DNA from: Pseudozobellia thermophila
Lineage (GTDB): Bacteria; Bacteroidota; Bacteroidia; Flavobacteriales; Flavobacteriaceae
Assembly (NCBI RefSeq): GCF_900141855.1
Contig: NZ_FQYU01000009.1
Span: 1 to 64,000, forward strand
DNA length: 64,000 nt
Reading direction: 5' to 3'
Part shown: piece after piece, positions 8,701-18,400 of the stretch
Layout: every line of letters begins with the position of its first letter
How positions within the stretch are numbered: the stretch's first letter is position 1
The notes under the pieces: model-generated
The model's input: only the letters and a program-made list of their open reading frames with translations
What the model was told of the DNA's origin: nothing
Database searches by the model: none
Position numbers and translations under genes: made by a program

Positions 8701-11432
8701 GGCACTACTGTAGCCCCAAGCAATCCCAAAGCAGAATTCAATTCTACTAATGAGTAGGTGAAGGGCGAAAAAATTCCCAACTCATCATCTACTGTTTCAT
8801 AATCCTGATCTCGATACCTCAAAGATCTATTTACGCCCGATACTATGGAGTCAAGTACGGTTGGTGAACCGGATACAGGGGTCTCATCTTCGGATTCATT
8901 TTCTGATAGGAATGAATTTAAAGGTACTCTGCTAAACTCCCATTGGTAGGTATAGGAGAAATAAGCTCCTAATGCCTCCAAATAATTTCGGTGCACTAGG
9001 TTCATCGAGAAATCATAATCAGTTCCAATAACACCGAACGCCAGGGGCAGTTCCTGGGCGAACCCCCTTGGCGGTAATAGGGCGGGATAACTTCTTATAT
9101 GGGAAGGAAATTCTGGAGTATTATATTCCGAAGGTCTTTCCGAGATTATTTCATCTCCCGATGTGCTCAGTTGCTGAGGCAAAGCAATGTTCATAAATCT
9201 ATTAATAATCTCGATTCTGGCATCATGTTCGGTAAGAGCTCTTTCCGAAAAATCTGATTGGCTATAACAGAAGAGGAGAAACCTTGAGGCTAACATCTGA
9301 TCCCTTACTGCGGTTGGAATGCCTTCTTCGGGTACATTCCAGATAAGTTCATAAAACCTCCTCGTTTCTTCCACTACGGAGAGGACAAAATCGTTCCTTA
9401 TAGCTTCAAGAACATTTATTGATGGGTTCAATTGTGCCAATATTCTATTGTTGAGGCAGCCTTCTCCATAACAAGCCGTTACGCCTATAATTCCTTCCTC
9501 TGCCTGTTGTCTTTGTTCTTCCCAATCGGAGGTATACTCTGACAACAAAGCTCCTTGCCTTGACATTAGTCTCTGAAAAATAAAAGTAGTGAGCCACGGT
9601 GGTAAATCGCCTTCTAACTCAATGTGCAAATCCCTTGTTACTTCGCCAAGATGGAGAAGTTCTCTTTGATGTGGGGTTAAACCGGTAATATTGTAATCAT
9701 TTCTTTCCAACCAATCCAATAATTCTGTTCCCGCTTCGCCGTGCAAAGTAATATTGCTCGAGTATTGTTGTGCATTGACCGGCGAAGCATTTGGATCGCT
9801 CCAGATTCCGTGGAATTCTCCATTTTGGGGTATATCGTTTTCTAAGCCCTCACTATACTGTGAACCTATAAGCTTTCTTAAAATTGCAGCATGAAACATC
9901 TGTCTATAGGTGCGCATTGAACTCAAAGTTGCGTCTTCCAAACGAAAAGTCAGTCCAGATAATGAAGCCCTGACGGTTACTCTTGGAACTTCCCATTCAT
10001 CCTCATACTTATTTATGAGGTATGGCGTCCTGTTAGCATTTTGTTGAACTACATGTGTCAACTCATGTGCCAATAAGCGTTTTCCTTCGGAACTGTGAGG
10101 ACTATACTGACCTTGATTGAAGTAGATATCATTGGCATTGGTAAATGCCCTTGCTCCTAAATCTCTATTTAAGGCTGTGGCGTGTGTGCCTGTATGGATG
10201 TTAACTTCGCTAAAGTCAGCCCCGATACGTTGTTCCATAAACTCACGAGTCGAGCTAGGTAAGGCTTGTCCCCCTCCTTTTTGTGCATTTAGTCTTGATT
10301 CAAAACCCTTGGAGGGACTTACATTGGAATCGGCTTTTGGACTTATCTGGGTGGTAGTCGTGGGCGTACCTATTTCGCGATTGGGTTCGTCGTGGAATCT
10401 TGGGTAATTGTGGGTGACATCAGGCAAACTGTAAAGATCTCCGCTTAAGGCGTGACCTATCGCTCCTCCCAAATTGACAAAGGCCTCGAACGGATTTTGG
10501 TCAAAAGGTGCCGTAATGGTAAACAATACGGCGGGGTTGTTATGGCCTTCCTCCAAGGGATAGTTAAAGTAACTCACATTGATCATGGTACCAATGTCCA
10601 TAGGATTGGCTACAATGTTCAGATTGGGTATCCCATTATAGTGCTCAAAATTGTAACTGCTGGGCGCCCCAAAGAGGGTCACATCATCAGCGCTGATATA
10701 CCCGTAGTGCAATGCATTGCGAATAAAGGAAGTACCGCCACTTAAACCATAGGCACTGTCAAAATGTTGTCCCAAATATTGCCGTGCCCGACCCATATGA
10801 AAATGAAAGTAACTTAGGATGGGAATCCCTAGGGACTCCAAAGCAGCCAAAGGGAAGTCGACCAAGCCGTTACCTGTATATGGTGCCAAATCCACGATGC
10901 TTCCATTTGGTCCCTGTACCAAAAAAGTCGGGTTCGTAAACATTACCCCATTTGCCCGGAGGATCAGGGGCGAAGGAACCTGCAGTGTGAGATTGGGCAA
11001 GGTGTTGTTCGAGGTTACAGGTGCTTCTGTTTCCGGAGATGTTGCTTCGATACTCGTTGGTTCGTCTTCTTTTTGAATGATAGTGTCCGTAGAGATACCC
11101 TTCATTTGCAATTCACTCCCGGAACCTGATTGCTTTTGAACAATTGGAGTAATTGAAGTCGCAAGCGGTTTCATCCGTACTTCTTCCTCTTCCTCCTCCT
11201 GTTTCTGAAGAACAGGTGTGATGGTTTGGGAAAGCGGCTTCATCTGCACCTCTTCCTCTTCACAAGCTTTGCACTTACGCTGAACTGGTGGAATCTGGGT
11301 GGCAGGCATTTTCATCACCTGGTCGGCCACGGCATCCGCCTCTTGCTCGTACCTATCGTTCGGTTGGCCTATAGCAAGTTTACATTGGACCGCCTTTTTC
11401 TGATTAACTATATGCGTGGCTCCCGAGTACAT
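5718..11432 (-). CDS. Giant DUF4157 eCIS cargo with C-terminal HNH nuclease-like domain
   Basis: This 1904-residue protein is a likely injected effector. Its N-terminus has the eCIS cargo leader (IGQPNDRYEQEADAVADQ, a CxxC in RKCKACEEEE, then QMKPL..ITP..QKQ repeats to about 115). Residues about 115-370 are an unidentified insert. A DUF4157 domain (about 370-470) carries HELTH near 457. A long central region of unknown fold follows, then a hydrophobic Ala/Gly-rich segment (about 1230-1370) that could enter membranes, an acidic Ser/Thr/Glu/Pro linker (about 1385-1680), and a tip with LEVHHIIELSWGG and NLMPLPSREHD (about 1830-1865), an HNH/ENDO VII-type nuclease signature. Its ATG overlaps the stop of the preceding cargo gene by one base (TAATG). 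No immunity gene lies next to it, as expected for eCIS cargo rather than an antibacterial toxin. Sampled rows after the DUF4157 domain are AT-richer than neighbouring genes. Confidence 0.85.
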   Translation of the reverse strand: MYSGATHIVNQKKAVQCKLAIGQPNDRYEQEADAVADQVMKMPATQIPPVQRKCKACEEEEVQMKPLSQTITPVLQKQEEEEEEVRMKPLATSITPIVQKQSGSGSELQMKGISTDTIIQKEDEPTSIEATSPETEAPVTSNNTLPNLTLQVPSPLILRANGVMFTNPTFLVQGPNGSIVDLAPYTGNGLVDFPLAALESLGIPILSYFHFHMGRARQYLGQHFDSAYGLSGGTSFIRNALHYGYISADDVTLFGAPSSYNFEHYNGIPNLNIVANPMDIGTMINVSYFNYPLEEGHNNPAVLFTITAPFDQNPFEAFVNLGGAIGHALSGDLYSLPDVTHNYPRFHDEPNREIGTPTTTTQISPKADSNVSPSKGFESRLNAQKGGGQALPSSTREFMEQRIGADFSEVNIHTGTHATALNRDLGARAFTNANDIYFNQGQYSPHSSEGKRLLAHELTHVVQQNANRTPYLINKYEDEWEVPRVTVRASLSGLTFRLEDATLSSMRTYRQMFHAAILRKLIGSQYSEGLENDIPQNGEFHGIWSDPNASPVNAQQYSSNITLHGEAGTELLDWLERNDYNITGLTPHQRELLHLGEVTRDLHIELEGDLPPWLTTFIFQRLMSRQGALLSEYTSDWEEQRQQAEEGIIGVTACYGEGCLNNRILAQLNPSINVLEAIRNDFVLSVVEETRRFYELIWNVPEEGIPTAVRDQMLASRFLLFCYSQSDFSERALTEHDARIEIINRFMNIALPQQLSTSGDEIISERPSEYNTPEFPSHIRSYPALLPPRGFAQELPLAFGVIGTDYDFSMNLVHRNYLEALGAYFSYTYQWEFSRVPLNSFLSENESEDETPVSGSPTVLDSIVSGVNRSLRYRDQDYETVDDELGIFSPFTYSLVELNSALGLLGATVVPFIGRAVRPRHEQRFNFREPGVYFVSCVAYSMTRDDNDAVVRVPSSAIYSFPIFVNGTETISETMLASTQAEVVQRHHRILEIQDQLDNNRELSTTERRSLQAELRNLQILNGFNVEEELTVRRDSIIRAIFQHEKDRIMRLSSSSRSEIQERLTSINTALEQNRAFADSQVTLARSIMEERSEISRTDRAFYAPLRQSLSQMTQVMEVQDRRGLVNAQRVRAWFIGDEGATISLVIEYVHDEDENEYHISDITTPNSGDTSIEDDATDDSDTPPVVLGIVRLLRSTAGYGQRGHVAVEWERERYIREVTADTAVIITTGIDNAVTLIELAALAAAPFTAGASLGLLAPLGVIGAFPAAYRLITRYEDSTFRLDWNSASDIVSVLGGFGEVSRALKIVQVPGRNVKMVLGLGQMGLQGLILGGVTLHEIEQVQASNASLGEKRTQLMLILGHALINFGMLIGEPLMERAYNHRGAPNRPPDSDSSLGVDSDTPALTVENHSESDGNSTETNQTPEGIESDNLPQNVETRPESPVQDGDSTATPDAESSHSESEDGVTVEETRSGPEPSENIPAEESTTENQHEEVVNGGGGGETIPNAESLPPEAAQIIGRLDAIREQFQRMKERVGESNDEMSQALDQYIQDALTKRQEIFNNPESADALGNANDLIDSMREIRDALRGRLNQPEPSEESSSETEENTDHTDAIEDTPEPESPDTETTESQATPDTSPEVVDAAPQTPDDLIGDNERFEGHGQDSSDLNRLFDTYKEGPGREDVTPQEWARRTRGEARRILDRLLGDGWAQRGRRRRPRDRGDVVVTVTRRMLEAVPYPHDDVSIPIPISPGDSLVIRPTTDRPSTSTMRRLFMDVLGLLPSDIRASFDAALRDTLNRYSMDQLREMGYTFRDYDGVERAWPLDAHDHPLEVHHIIELSWGGTNAPSNLMPLPSREHDLLSRWWRGLQRHVLGNGEIRDARNTPDTQGEHIPDLLEILNTEPE

Positions 11433-12532
11433 TATGGTTTGGTCACTTTAACTTTTGTTAAACCTATTACCGAATGGTAATTGATCTGCCTCATTTTAGC
11501 TGCATCTGATACACCTACATGTACACAACCATGGGAGGATTCATTAAGAGGTCCAATGTGTAAGGCTTCTCCTGAATTATAAAAAACAGCATAATGCATA
11601 TTCGCCGGCTTTCCTGCTTTGCTATATCTTTTCCTCGGTCCTTCTTTATCCGATAGATCCGAATATTTTCCACTGTTGTATCCAAAACCTTCAATGCGAT
11701 GAACCTTAAACGTTCCTCTATCCGTAGTTCCTACTTGAATCGAGCCTCCCGATATCGAAAAACTAAAATCAGATAATTCGTGTCCGTTTTTTGAATAAAC
11801 AATATCAATTGTTCCTGCTTGGGTGTCATTACCATCGGAATCCTTTATGGTGGAAGTAAAATTGATATCGATTTGCTTTATCCAAGGTTTAGTGGTTTTA
11901 TCTCGGGGATTGGCAAATTCTTGCTCTACCCACGTAGGAGGAATGTCCTTTTCTCCAAAATTCCAACTACCGCTATTTCTATACAGTTGAATTGTATTCC
12001 TTTGCTGCACCACATGCGTCAATTCATGCGCCAACAAATGCTTTCCTTGCGAACTTTGCGGATTGTACTGCCCTTGGTTAAAATAAATATCGGATCCGTT
12101 GGTAAAGGCCTTGGCATTTAACTGACGGTTCATTTGTACGGCGTTGTCGTCGGTGTGGACCTTGACCTGCGAAAAGTCGGCCCCGATACCACGGCCCATA
12201 ACATTTTGGGTCGATTGTGGCAAGGGTCGCCCTGAGCCCTTGCTTTTAGACAAAGACTGGGATATGTTCGGTGGGGCGACCGAAGCGGTTGAACTTGATT
12301 GTTTTTGGACAATGGGACTGATGGTGCGCCCCAAAGGCTTCATCTGCAGTTCTTCTTCCTCACATTCGGCACATTTTCGTTGGATGCCCGAACGATCATT
12401 CGAAGGCATCTTTATTACCTGATCGGCCACGGCATCGGCCTCTTGCTCATACTTGTCGTTGGGCCGACCAATAGTCAACTTCGCCTGAACAAAAGGCTGC
12501 CTGTTTTCCCTTAAAGCTGTTGCAAAAGCCAT
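11432..12532 (-). CDS. DUF4157 eCIS cargo with L,D-transpeptidase (YkuD-like) tip
   Basis: This 366-residue protein starts with the same leader as the next cargo (IGRPNDKYEQEADAVADQ, RKCAECEEEELQMKPL, ISPIVQKQ). Residues about 90-180 are DUF4157 with HELTH near 170. The C-terminal part ends with ALHIGP (about 324) and SHGCVHV (about 331-337). This H...SHGC[IV] pattern is that of YkuD L,D-transpeptidases, whose Cys forms the acyl intermediate on peptidoglycan peptides. The tip is therefore probably a peptidoglycan-acting or related acyl-transfer toxin domain. The gene follows the ATPase gene after 23 bp and is coupled to the giant cargo by a TAATG overlap. Sampled rows drop in GC after the DUF4157 part. 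Confidence 0.84.
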   Translation of the reverse strand: MAFATALRENRQPFVQAKLTIGRPNDKYEQEADAVADQVIKMPSNDRSGIQRKCAECEEEELQMKPLGRTISPIVQKQSSSTASVAPPNISQSLSKSKGSGRPLPQSTQNVMGRGIGADFSQVKVHTDDNAVQMNRQLNAKAFTNGSDIYFNQGQYNPQSSQGKHLLAHELTHVVQQRNTIQLYRNSGSWNFGEKDIPPTWVEQEFANPRDKTTKPWIKQIDINFTSTIKDSDGNDTQAGTIDIVYSKNGHELSDFSFSISGGSIQVGTTDRGTFKVHRIEGFGYNSGKYSDLSDKEGPRKRYSKAGKPANMHYAVFYNSGEALHIGPLNESSHGCVHVGVSDAAKMRQINYHSVIGLTKVKVTKP

Positions 12533-12555
12533 ATTTTCCGTTTTAGTTGTTCCGT

Positions 12556-13908
12556 CTACACTGTTCTCCCGTTTTTATGGTATTCCCGTTTTATTCCCTG
12601 GACGATATCCGCCATTAGAATTTCCTCGCCCGATCGGTCCAAGGCCATCAAGGAGGCATATTGTACCGCATTGATGATCGATCCGCCGGCCAGTTCGTAG
12701 TCGTTGGCGACCTGATAGAGGTCTATGCCCTTTTCAAGTTCGCATTGGTCCGAAAAAGCCATTTGCCACAGCCGGTAGCGTTCCTTGGCCGAGGGAATCG
12801 GAAAGCGGATCACCGTTTGAAAACGCCGCAAAAAGGCATCGTCGATATTGCTTTTTAAATTGGAGGCCAAAATGACCAATCCGTTGTACTCTTCGATACG
12901 CTGTAACAAGTACGATACCTGCTGGTTGGCATAGCGGTCGTGGGCATCCTTGGTGGCCGTCCGTGCCCCGAACAGGGCATCGGCCTCGTCGAAAAACAGG
13001 ATCCAATCCTTGCTTTCGGCCTTGTCGAACACCTTGGCGAGGTTCTTTTCGGTCTCCCCTATAAATTTTGATACGGTCTGCGATAGGTCGATCCGATATA
13101 CATCGAAGCCCAGCTTCTTTCCCAAAAGACTGGCCGTCAATGATTTTCCGGTACCGGGAGGACCGTAGAAAAGGGATTTGTACCCCGGTTTCAGCTTTTT
13201 GTCCATCCCCCAAACCGTCATTAAGCGGTGCTGGTGCTGCAGCCATACCTCTATTTCCTTGAGCTGGTTTTGGGTGCCCTGATCCAAGATCAGGTCGTCC
13301 CATTCCATCTTGGTCTCCAAAAGGCGGGCCGGAAATACGGTACTGAAGGTGGGTTTTTTGACCTCGCCCGTGGTGATCCGGTCCAGAATTTCCTGTGAGA
13401 GCGAGAGCTGACCGTTCAAAAAGCTGGTATTGTTCGAAACCTCCGACAACCAAACCATCTGCTTTTGGGCGAAGACGTGGTCGCCCTCAAAAGGTTTTAG
13501 CAGGGCAAACCTTCGGGCCAGGTCGTTGGCGGCCAAAATGAACATCACCGTTTCCCCCGTGGGCAGAAAGCCCGAATGCTGATCGCTTACCCTGCCTCCG
13601 AATTCGGTATACAGCTGATTGGTAGTCTTGTTTTTTTGAATAAAAACGTCGAGCAGCTCCGGCTTGATGTAGGGCACTGCCGCGAGAATGAGGATAAAGC
13701 GCTCCACGAAGCCGAAGTTATTTTCCTTGACCAGTTGAGCATATCCCGAAGCGCATTCGGAAAGAACAGGGGGGGCGATTTCAAAAACATCGGCGTAGTC
13801 CGAAGCTTCGTCGACATTCAAGGCCGACCGGGTCTTCAATATCAGTTTGAGCCAATCGAGTTCCTTGGCAATATCCGTTGCGTTCGCCTTAATTTTTTCC
13901 GTTACCAT
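12556..13908 (-). CDS. eCIS AAA+ ATPase (Afp15-like)
   Basis: This 450-residue protein has a C-terminal AAA+ module: Walker A GPPGTGKS (about 251), Walker B LFFDEADALFG (about 304), and the sensor region LVILASNLKSNIDDAFLRR. The N-terminal 200 residues are the variable helical part typical of eCIS ATPases. In Afp/PVC clusters the matching ATPase (Afp15) is thought to act in particle assembly or cargo loading, not firing. The start codon overlaps the end of the tape measure gene by 7 bp, so translation is probably coupled. It directly precedes the two cargo genes. Confidence 0.92.
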   Translation of the reverse strand: MVTEKIKANATDIAKELDWLKLILKTRSALNVDEASDYADVFEIAPPVLSECASGYAQLVKENNFGFVERFILILAAVPYIKPELLDVFIQKNKTTNQLYTEFGGRVSDQHSGFLPTGETVMFILAANDLARRFALLKPFEGDHVFAQKQMVWLSEVSNNTSFLNGQLSLSQEILDRITTGEVKKPTFSTVFPARLLETKMEWDDLILDQGTQNQLKEIEVWLQHQHRLMTVWGMDKKLKPGYKSLFYGPPGTGKSLTASLLGKKLGFDVYRIDLSQTVSKFIGETEKNLAKVFDKAESKDWILFFDEADALFGARTATKDAHDRYANQQVSYLLQRIEEYNGLVILASNLKSNIDDAFLRRFQTVIRFPIPSAKERYRLWQMAFSDQCELEKGIDLYQVANDYELAGGSIINAVQYASLMALDRSGEEILMADIVQGIKREYHKNGRTV

Positions 13909-15410
13909 TGTGTCGTGATCAAATATTCGTTCCAGGGCATCTTAATTACCGAAATCGCCCAGGTCAGCCGGTCCAACAAAACGTCGTAGGCCTTTCGTTC
14001 GATTTTTAGTTTCCATCCGTTCTCACAGGGTTCCAAAACACCGCTTCTTTGCAAAAAGGTAGTTCGAAGGCTATCGGTACCCGTATTTTTCAAAGCGGAC
14101 CAATTCGTTATCACCGCTTTGAGCAGGTGTTCGCATTCTTCCTTATCGGACGTCTTCAGGTCAAATTTTTCAGGAACGAATTCCGTAGGTCCCATCCCGC
14201 ATAACAGCTTGTTCAAAAGCCATTGGGTCTCATTGCCCTCTTCCGTTTTAAAGGCCAAATAGTGGAGCAAATGAACGGCCTTGACCAGGGACTGTTCATC
14301 CTTGAAGGCCCGTTCTTCCATAAGTCCCATACCCGTAAAAAAGGCCTGTAAATAGGGCCATAGCAAGATTATCCCGGCATTTTCGATCGTCGTGTCCTCT
14401 AGGGACTGTATTTCCCCGGCCGTATCGATTTTGGTCCTTTTTTCTCTATTCCCGAAATCCTTGTCGGCCTTCTTATCCACCTTGGGTTCCGCCTCCGGGG
14501 GGAGTGCCATAGGGCCGAGTTCCTCCGGTGCCCCCAGGGCCGCCCATAAGGTCTTTTCCTCTTGGCTAAACCCTTTGCTTTCCCCAGGCCCAACGGCCGA
14601 CAAAAGTTTTTGCAGACGTCGGCGGAAGGGTATGGGCAGGAAGCGGAACAATCCTTCCACCCTTTGTGCGGGTGCTTCGACCCACTGTAGCAAAAGTGCT
14701 TCGACCACAAAGACATAGGTGGTTTCCCCATGCTCCAGGCTCGACCAAAGGGCCTTTGCCTCTTGACGTGGGGCGACGCCGAGGACCGATGTTCGGGCCG
14801 CCAGCTTTTGCAAACAGGTTTTTAGCGTCCTTAATTGAAACCAAGGGATTTTTTTATCCGATGGATGGTTTTCCCTTAGAAAAAATCCGTTCCATACCGC
14901 TTCATTAAAAAAATGGACGGCTCTTTTCCGGCTTTGCCTTCTTTTAAAAATGGGCAGCAAGTACTCTGTATAATCGATTCCCGCGTTTGAGAACTCCTGT
15001 TTTAGTTTTTCGAGGTTTCCTTCGTAGTACCACGGCAATTGCCCCGTGGCCAAGTAGTGCAGCAGCGCTTCGCTCTTGGTCTGCCGTTCCGCCTTCCCCT
15101 TTGGGCGCAAGGCGACTTTTTTATCCCGAATTTGGACAAAAAGCGATTCCCTTACCGCTTGTACCAAAGCCTTGGGAAAGTCGTTCGCCAGCCCTTCCAA
15201 AGGCAAATGTCCCAAATCTACGGTCAAGGAATCGAAACGAAGCACCTCATCGGGTGGAACCAGGCCTTCACAAATGTCCCCAAAGACCGTGTCCAGGTTT
15301 TCCCTACAAATTTTGGAAAGGGCCGTCGTTACCTCTTCGTGGTCATCGGCATTGGAAATGGTGATGTCAAGCACCTGCCGCTTAATGCTATGTTTTGCTA
15401 TATCGCCCAA
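13902..15410 (-). CDS. eCIS tape measure protein (Afp14-like)
   Basis: This 502-residue protein begins HSIKRQVLDITISNAD and continues to the pattern LRFDSLTVDLGHLP (about 60-75), the N-terminal signature of the contractile injection system tape measure family, followed by helical, Leu- and Lys-rich sequence. Such proteins set tube length and line the tube. It sits between the fibre-position protein and the AAA+ ATPase, exactly as in Afp/PVC loci, and overlaps the ATPase start by 7 bp. No other function fits. Confidence 0.87.
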   Translation of the reverse strand: MGDIAKHSIKRQVLDITISNADDHEEVTTALSKICRENLDTVFGDICEGLVPPDEVLRFDSLTVDLGHLPLEGLANDFPKALVQAVRESLFVQIRDKKVALRPKGKAERQTKSEALLHYLATGQLPWYYEGNLEKLKQEFSNAGIDYTEYLLPIFKRRQSRKRAVHFFNEAVWNGFFLRENHPSDKKIPWFQLRTLKTCLQKLAARTSVLGVAPRQEAKALWSSLEHGETTYVFVVEALLLQWVEAPAQRVEGLFRFLPIPFRRRLQKLLSAVGPGESKGFSQEEKTLWAALGAPEELGPMALPPEAEPKVDKKADKDFGNREKRTKIDTAGEIQSLEDTTIENAGIILLWPYLQAFFTGMGLMEERAFKDEQSLVKAVHLLHYLAFKTEEGNETQWLLNKLLCGMGPTEFVPEKFDLKTSDKEECEHLLKAVITNWSALKNTGTDSLRTTFLQRSGVLEPCENGWKLKIERKAYDVLLDRLTWAISVIKMPWNEYLITTQW

Positions 15411-15413
15411 GTC

Positions 15414-18400
15414 CTATGCTTTAAAATTTTTGGTGATTGCCTTTACGATATCCTCCCCTAATACACGGGTCTTGCTTTCTGACCATTCCTTCATCTCGGC
15501 CTTCATATTGATGCCCGCTTTCCCTATTTTACTTGACGATTCCTTTAGAACGGCCAGGCTTTCGGCGCTGAAATCGCCTTTCTCGCTCAGGATCAGCCGG
15601 TCCATATAACTGTTGGTCAACACCTTGAGCGCAGCGGCCCTATTGGCCATGGTAACCTTGTTTTTGGTCGTTGCGAGTTCTTTGAGCAAGGCATCCCTTT
15701 GGGCCACATAAGTCTTGTTCAACACTTCCGTCGGAATATCGTCTTCCTCGTTAAATTTGGAGATGGTCTTCTCGGTCGCTATCAGCGTTTTTACGTTTTC
15801 CTTTTCGCGGAGGATAGTACTGGCAATGACCTCCTTGTAGAGGTTTCGGCTGTTTTCGTATTCCTTGGCCATTAAAAGGGCTTCCCTAGAATTCTCGTTT
15901 AGGTCTAAATGTTCAACCAGTCCTTTTATCCCACCTTTCAGATCTATGCGGGGAATGAGTTCTATATCACGTGTGGCCATCGCATTTTTGACAACCACTT
16001 CGGAGGCTTTGCCTTGATAGAAACCGTTAGCCGTGGCGAACACTTCGTAAGAACCGTTGACAAGGGCATCGTTTACTAGACTGTATCCTCCCCTTTCATC
16101 GGCCTGGGAATGGATTTCAAATTTGTTGACATTCGTCCAGACCTGCGCCCCCGGAATCGGAAGTTCCCTGCCCTTGGTATCTTTGTAGTATATACGGCCC
16201 TGTATGCCCACGACGGCCTCTCCCCTAGGGATGATCGGGACAATTACGGTAATCTCGGCCGAATCGACCAAGACGGTTTGGGACTGCCCTTCCGTGCCAC
16301 TACCTTCTACCCGTGATATGGCATACTCGAAAACATCGACGAGATAGGCACTCTGGCTATTGACGGAGGCCGCCAATACCTTTTTGGTATCTGCCGTATA
16401 TAAAAAAGTTTGCACCTCTTTCTCCTCATCGAAGGGAAAGGGCCTTATGTTCAATTTGGCCTGGCCGTACTTGCCTTCGGTATTTTTAAGGTCGATACGA
16501 TAGGCTTCGGGGTCGTACATCGAATGGAGTATACGTTCTTCCAAGGGCTCGTATTCGATAGACGCCTGCTTTTCGCCTACGATACGGGTAGGCACTATTT
16601 CGCAAATCGGAACGGCCAAGGGGTCTAAGGGGATTTCAACGGAACCTACATCAACGCAGGGGTCACAGCATTTGTAGGGCAGGGTAAAATCGGCCAGTAC
16701 CGTGCCAAAGACCTCTTTGTTCCATTCGAAAAAATCACCGAGATCCACGTCGATCTTACCAGCATCCTTCAACCATATTTCAGCCTCTTTCATTAATTTT
16801 TCCTGGGTCGAATCGCTATATCCGCCTTGGTACAACAACACAAAGGTCTGCCCTTGTTCAACACCGGCCTGATGTTCCAACCCGGTATGGTTTTTAAGAA
16901 AATTGGAAAAGCTGTGCTGTTCGCGGTATTGTTCCATGCGGCCGGTAAGGGCGTTGTTGATGATACGGATATCGATATAGGGATAGATAAACAGGTTTCT
17001 GACCAATTCTTGCAGGGCCGCGATCAATCGGATCTTCAAATTGACCTCGGTCATGTTGGTATCGTTGGGTATTTGGCCCGACTGCAGTTTGAGGTATTCG
17101 ACAAAGAGGACCAAGGGGCATCTGTATGCCTCTAGCCAAGGCTCCATTTCGAAGGATGCCAAATCTTCCGGGGTGTTGTTCCTTATCGCCTTCAGGCACT
17201 CGGTAATGGCCGCATGAAGGTCGTCGACACTTGCCTTTTGGGTACCTGTGGCCGTTGCCGTTTCCCTTTCCTTTTTGATCCATTCGGCCTTGTTGTCTTC
17301 CTTGGTCTTATAATGTACCTCGTCCGCCACCCGCATCCAATTGTCTTTGGTAAGGCTGCGGTTCAAACCATCCACGTTGTTCAATTTTTTGTAGAGGGCA
17401 GAGGTGTCATGGGCCGAAGTATAGTTGTTCATATTGGCGGAAGTGTCCTTTCGCTGAAGGAAGCGGGACCCCGTGACCAACCTCGAGAAACTGCCTAAAA
17501 AATAAAGCAATTTTCCCCTCCAAATCGAATAATCGACCTGTAGGTCTTGGTAAAGGCATTCGGGAAGGCGGACTCTTTTGTCATCTTCCGGGAAGAGGTC
17601 GCCCAGATAAATACCCTTGATGTCAAAATCGATATTGGCCTTGGTCTTAAGGGCCGTCAACCCCGCTACCGTGTCGTGAATGTCCTTTCCCTGATGGCCC
17701 TCGATCCGCAAGAAATTATGACGGTCCATCTTAAAACGCAAAGGGGTGGACAAAGGGGTCTTGGCCTCAGGCAACATCGTATTGTTGTCGTAGGAGAGGT
17801 TCAGGGCATTCTGTTCTTTCTCGAACAGCTGGCACCGTCTATGTTTTCTGGAAAAATTCCATTCCAATTCAAGGTTTTCCGATGGCCAAAAGCTGCTTTC
17901 GCCCTTCGAATCGTAGTAAAAAGGGATGCTTTGAACGGATAGGCTTGATTTTCTTCCACCACCTGGGGTTGCCTTTACAGGCAGTTCGATGGGGTCGTTG
18001 AGACTCTCGAAGGAAAATTTTTCCAAGAGCAATACGATTCGTTTATGAAGGGAAATGGTCTTTTCAAGCAAGAGCTGCTGTTTGTTGTATATGGGAGGTT
18101 GGGTAAACCCATGCCTGTACCTGTCCGTTTCGCATGGCCCAATTGGGTCCGCAATTACCTCGCCCAGCATGAGATGCCTGGGAAACCTTGTCATATCCGG
18201 GCAACACTGCCATATCAAATCATGGGCACACTCCCTGAATTCCTCATAGGCCAAAACAAGGTCATCAAAAAAATCATATACATACTGGATTCCGAGCCAT
18301 GGGAATTTCACCAAGCCACCCCCCAGGTACTCCTCTATTTCCTTGTATACGTTCTGGATGACGGATGTTTCAAAAGGATTTTCCCCATAAACATTCCCCA

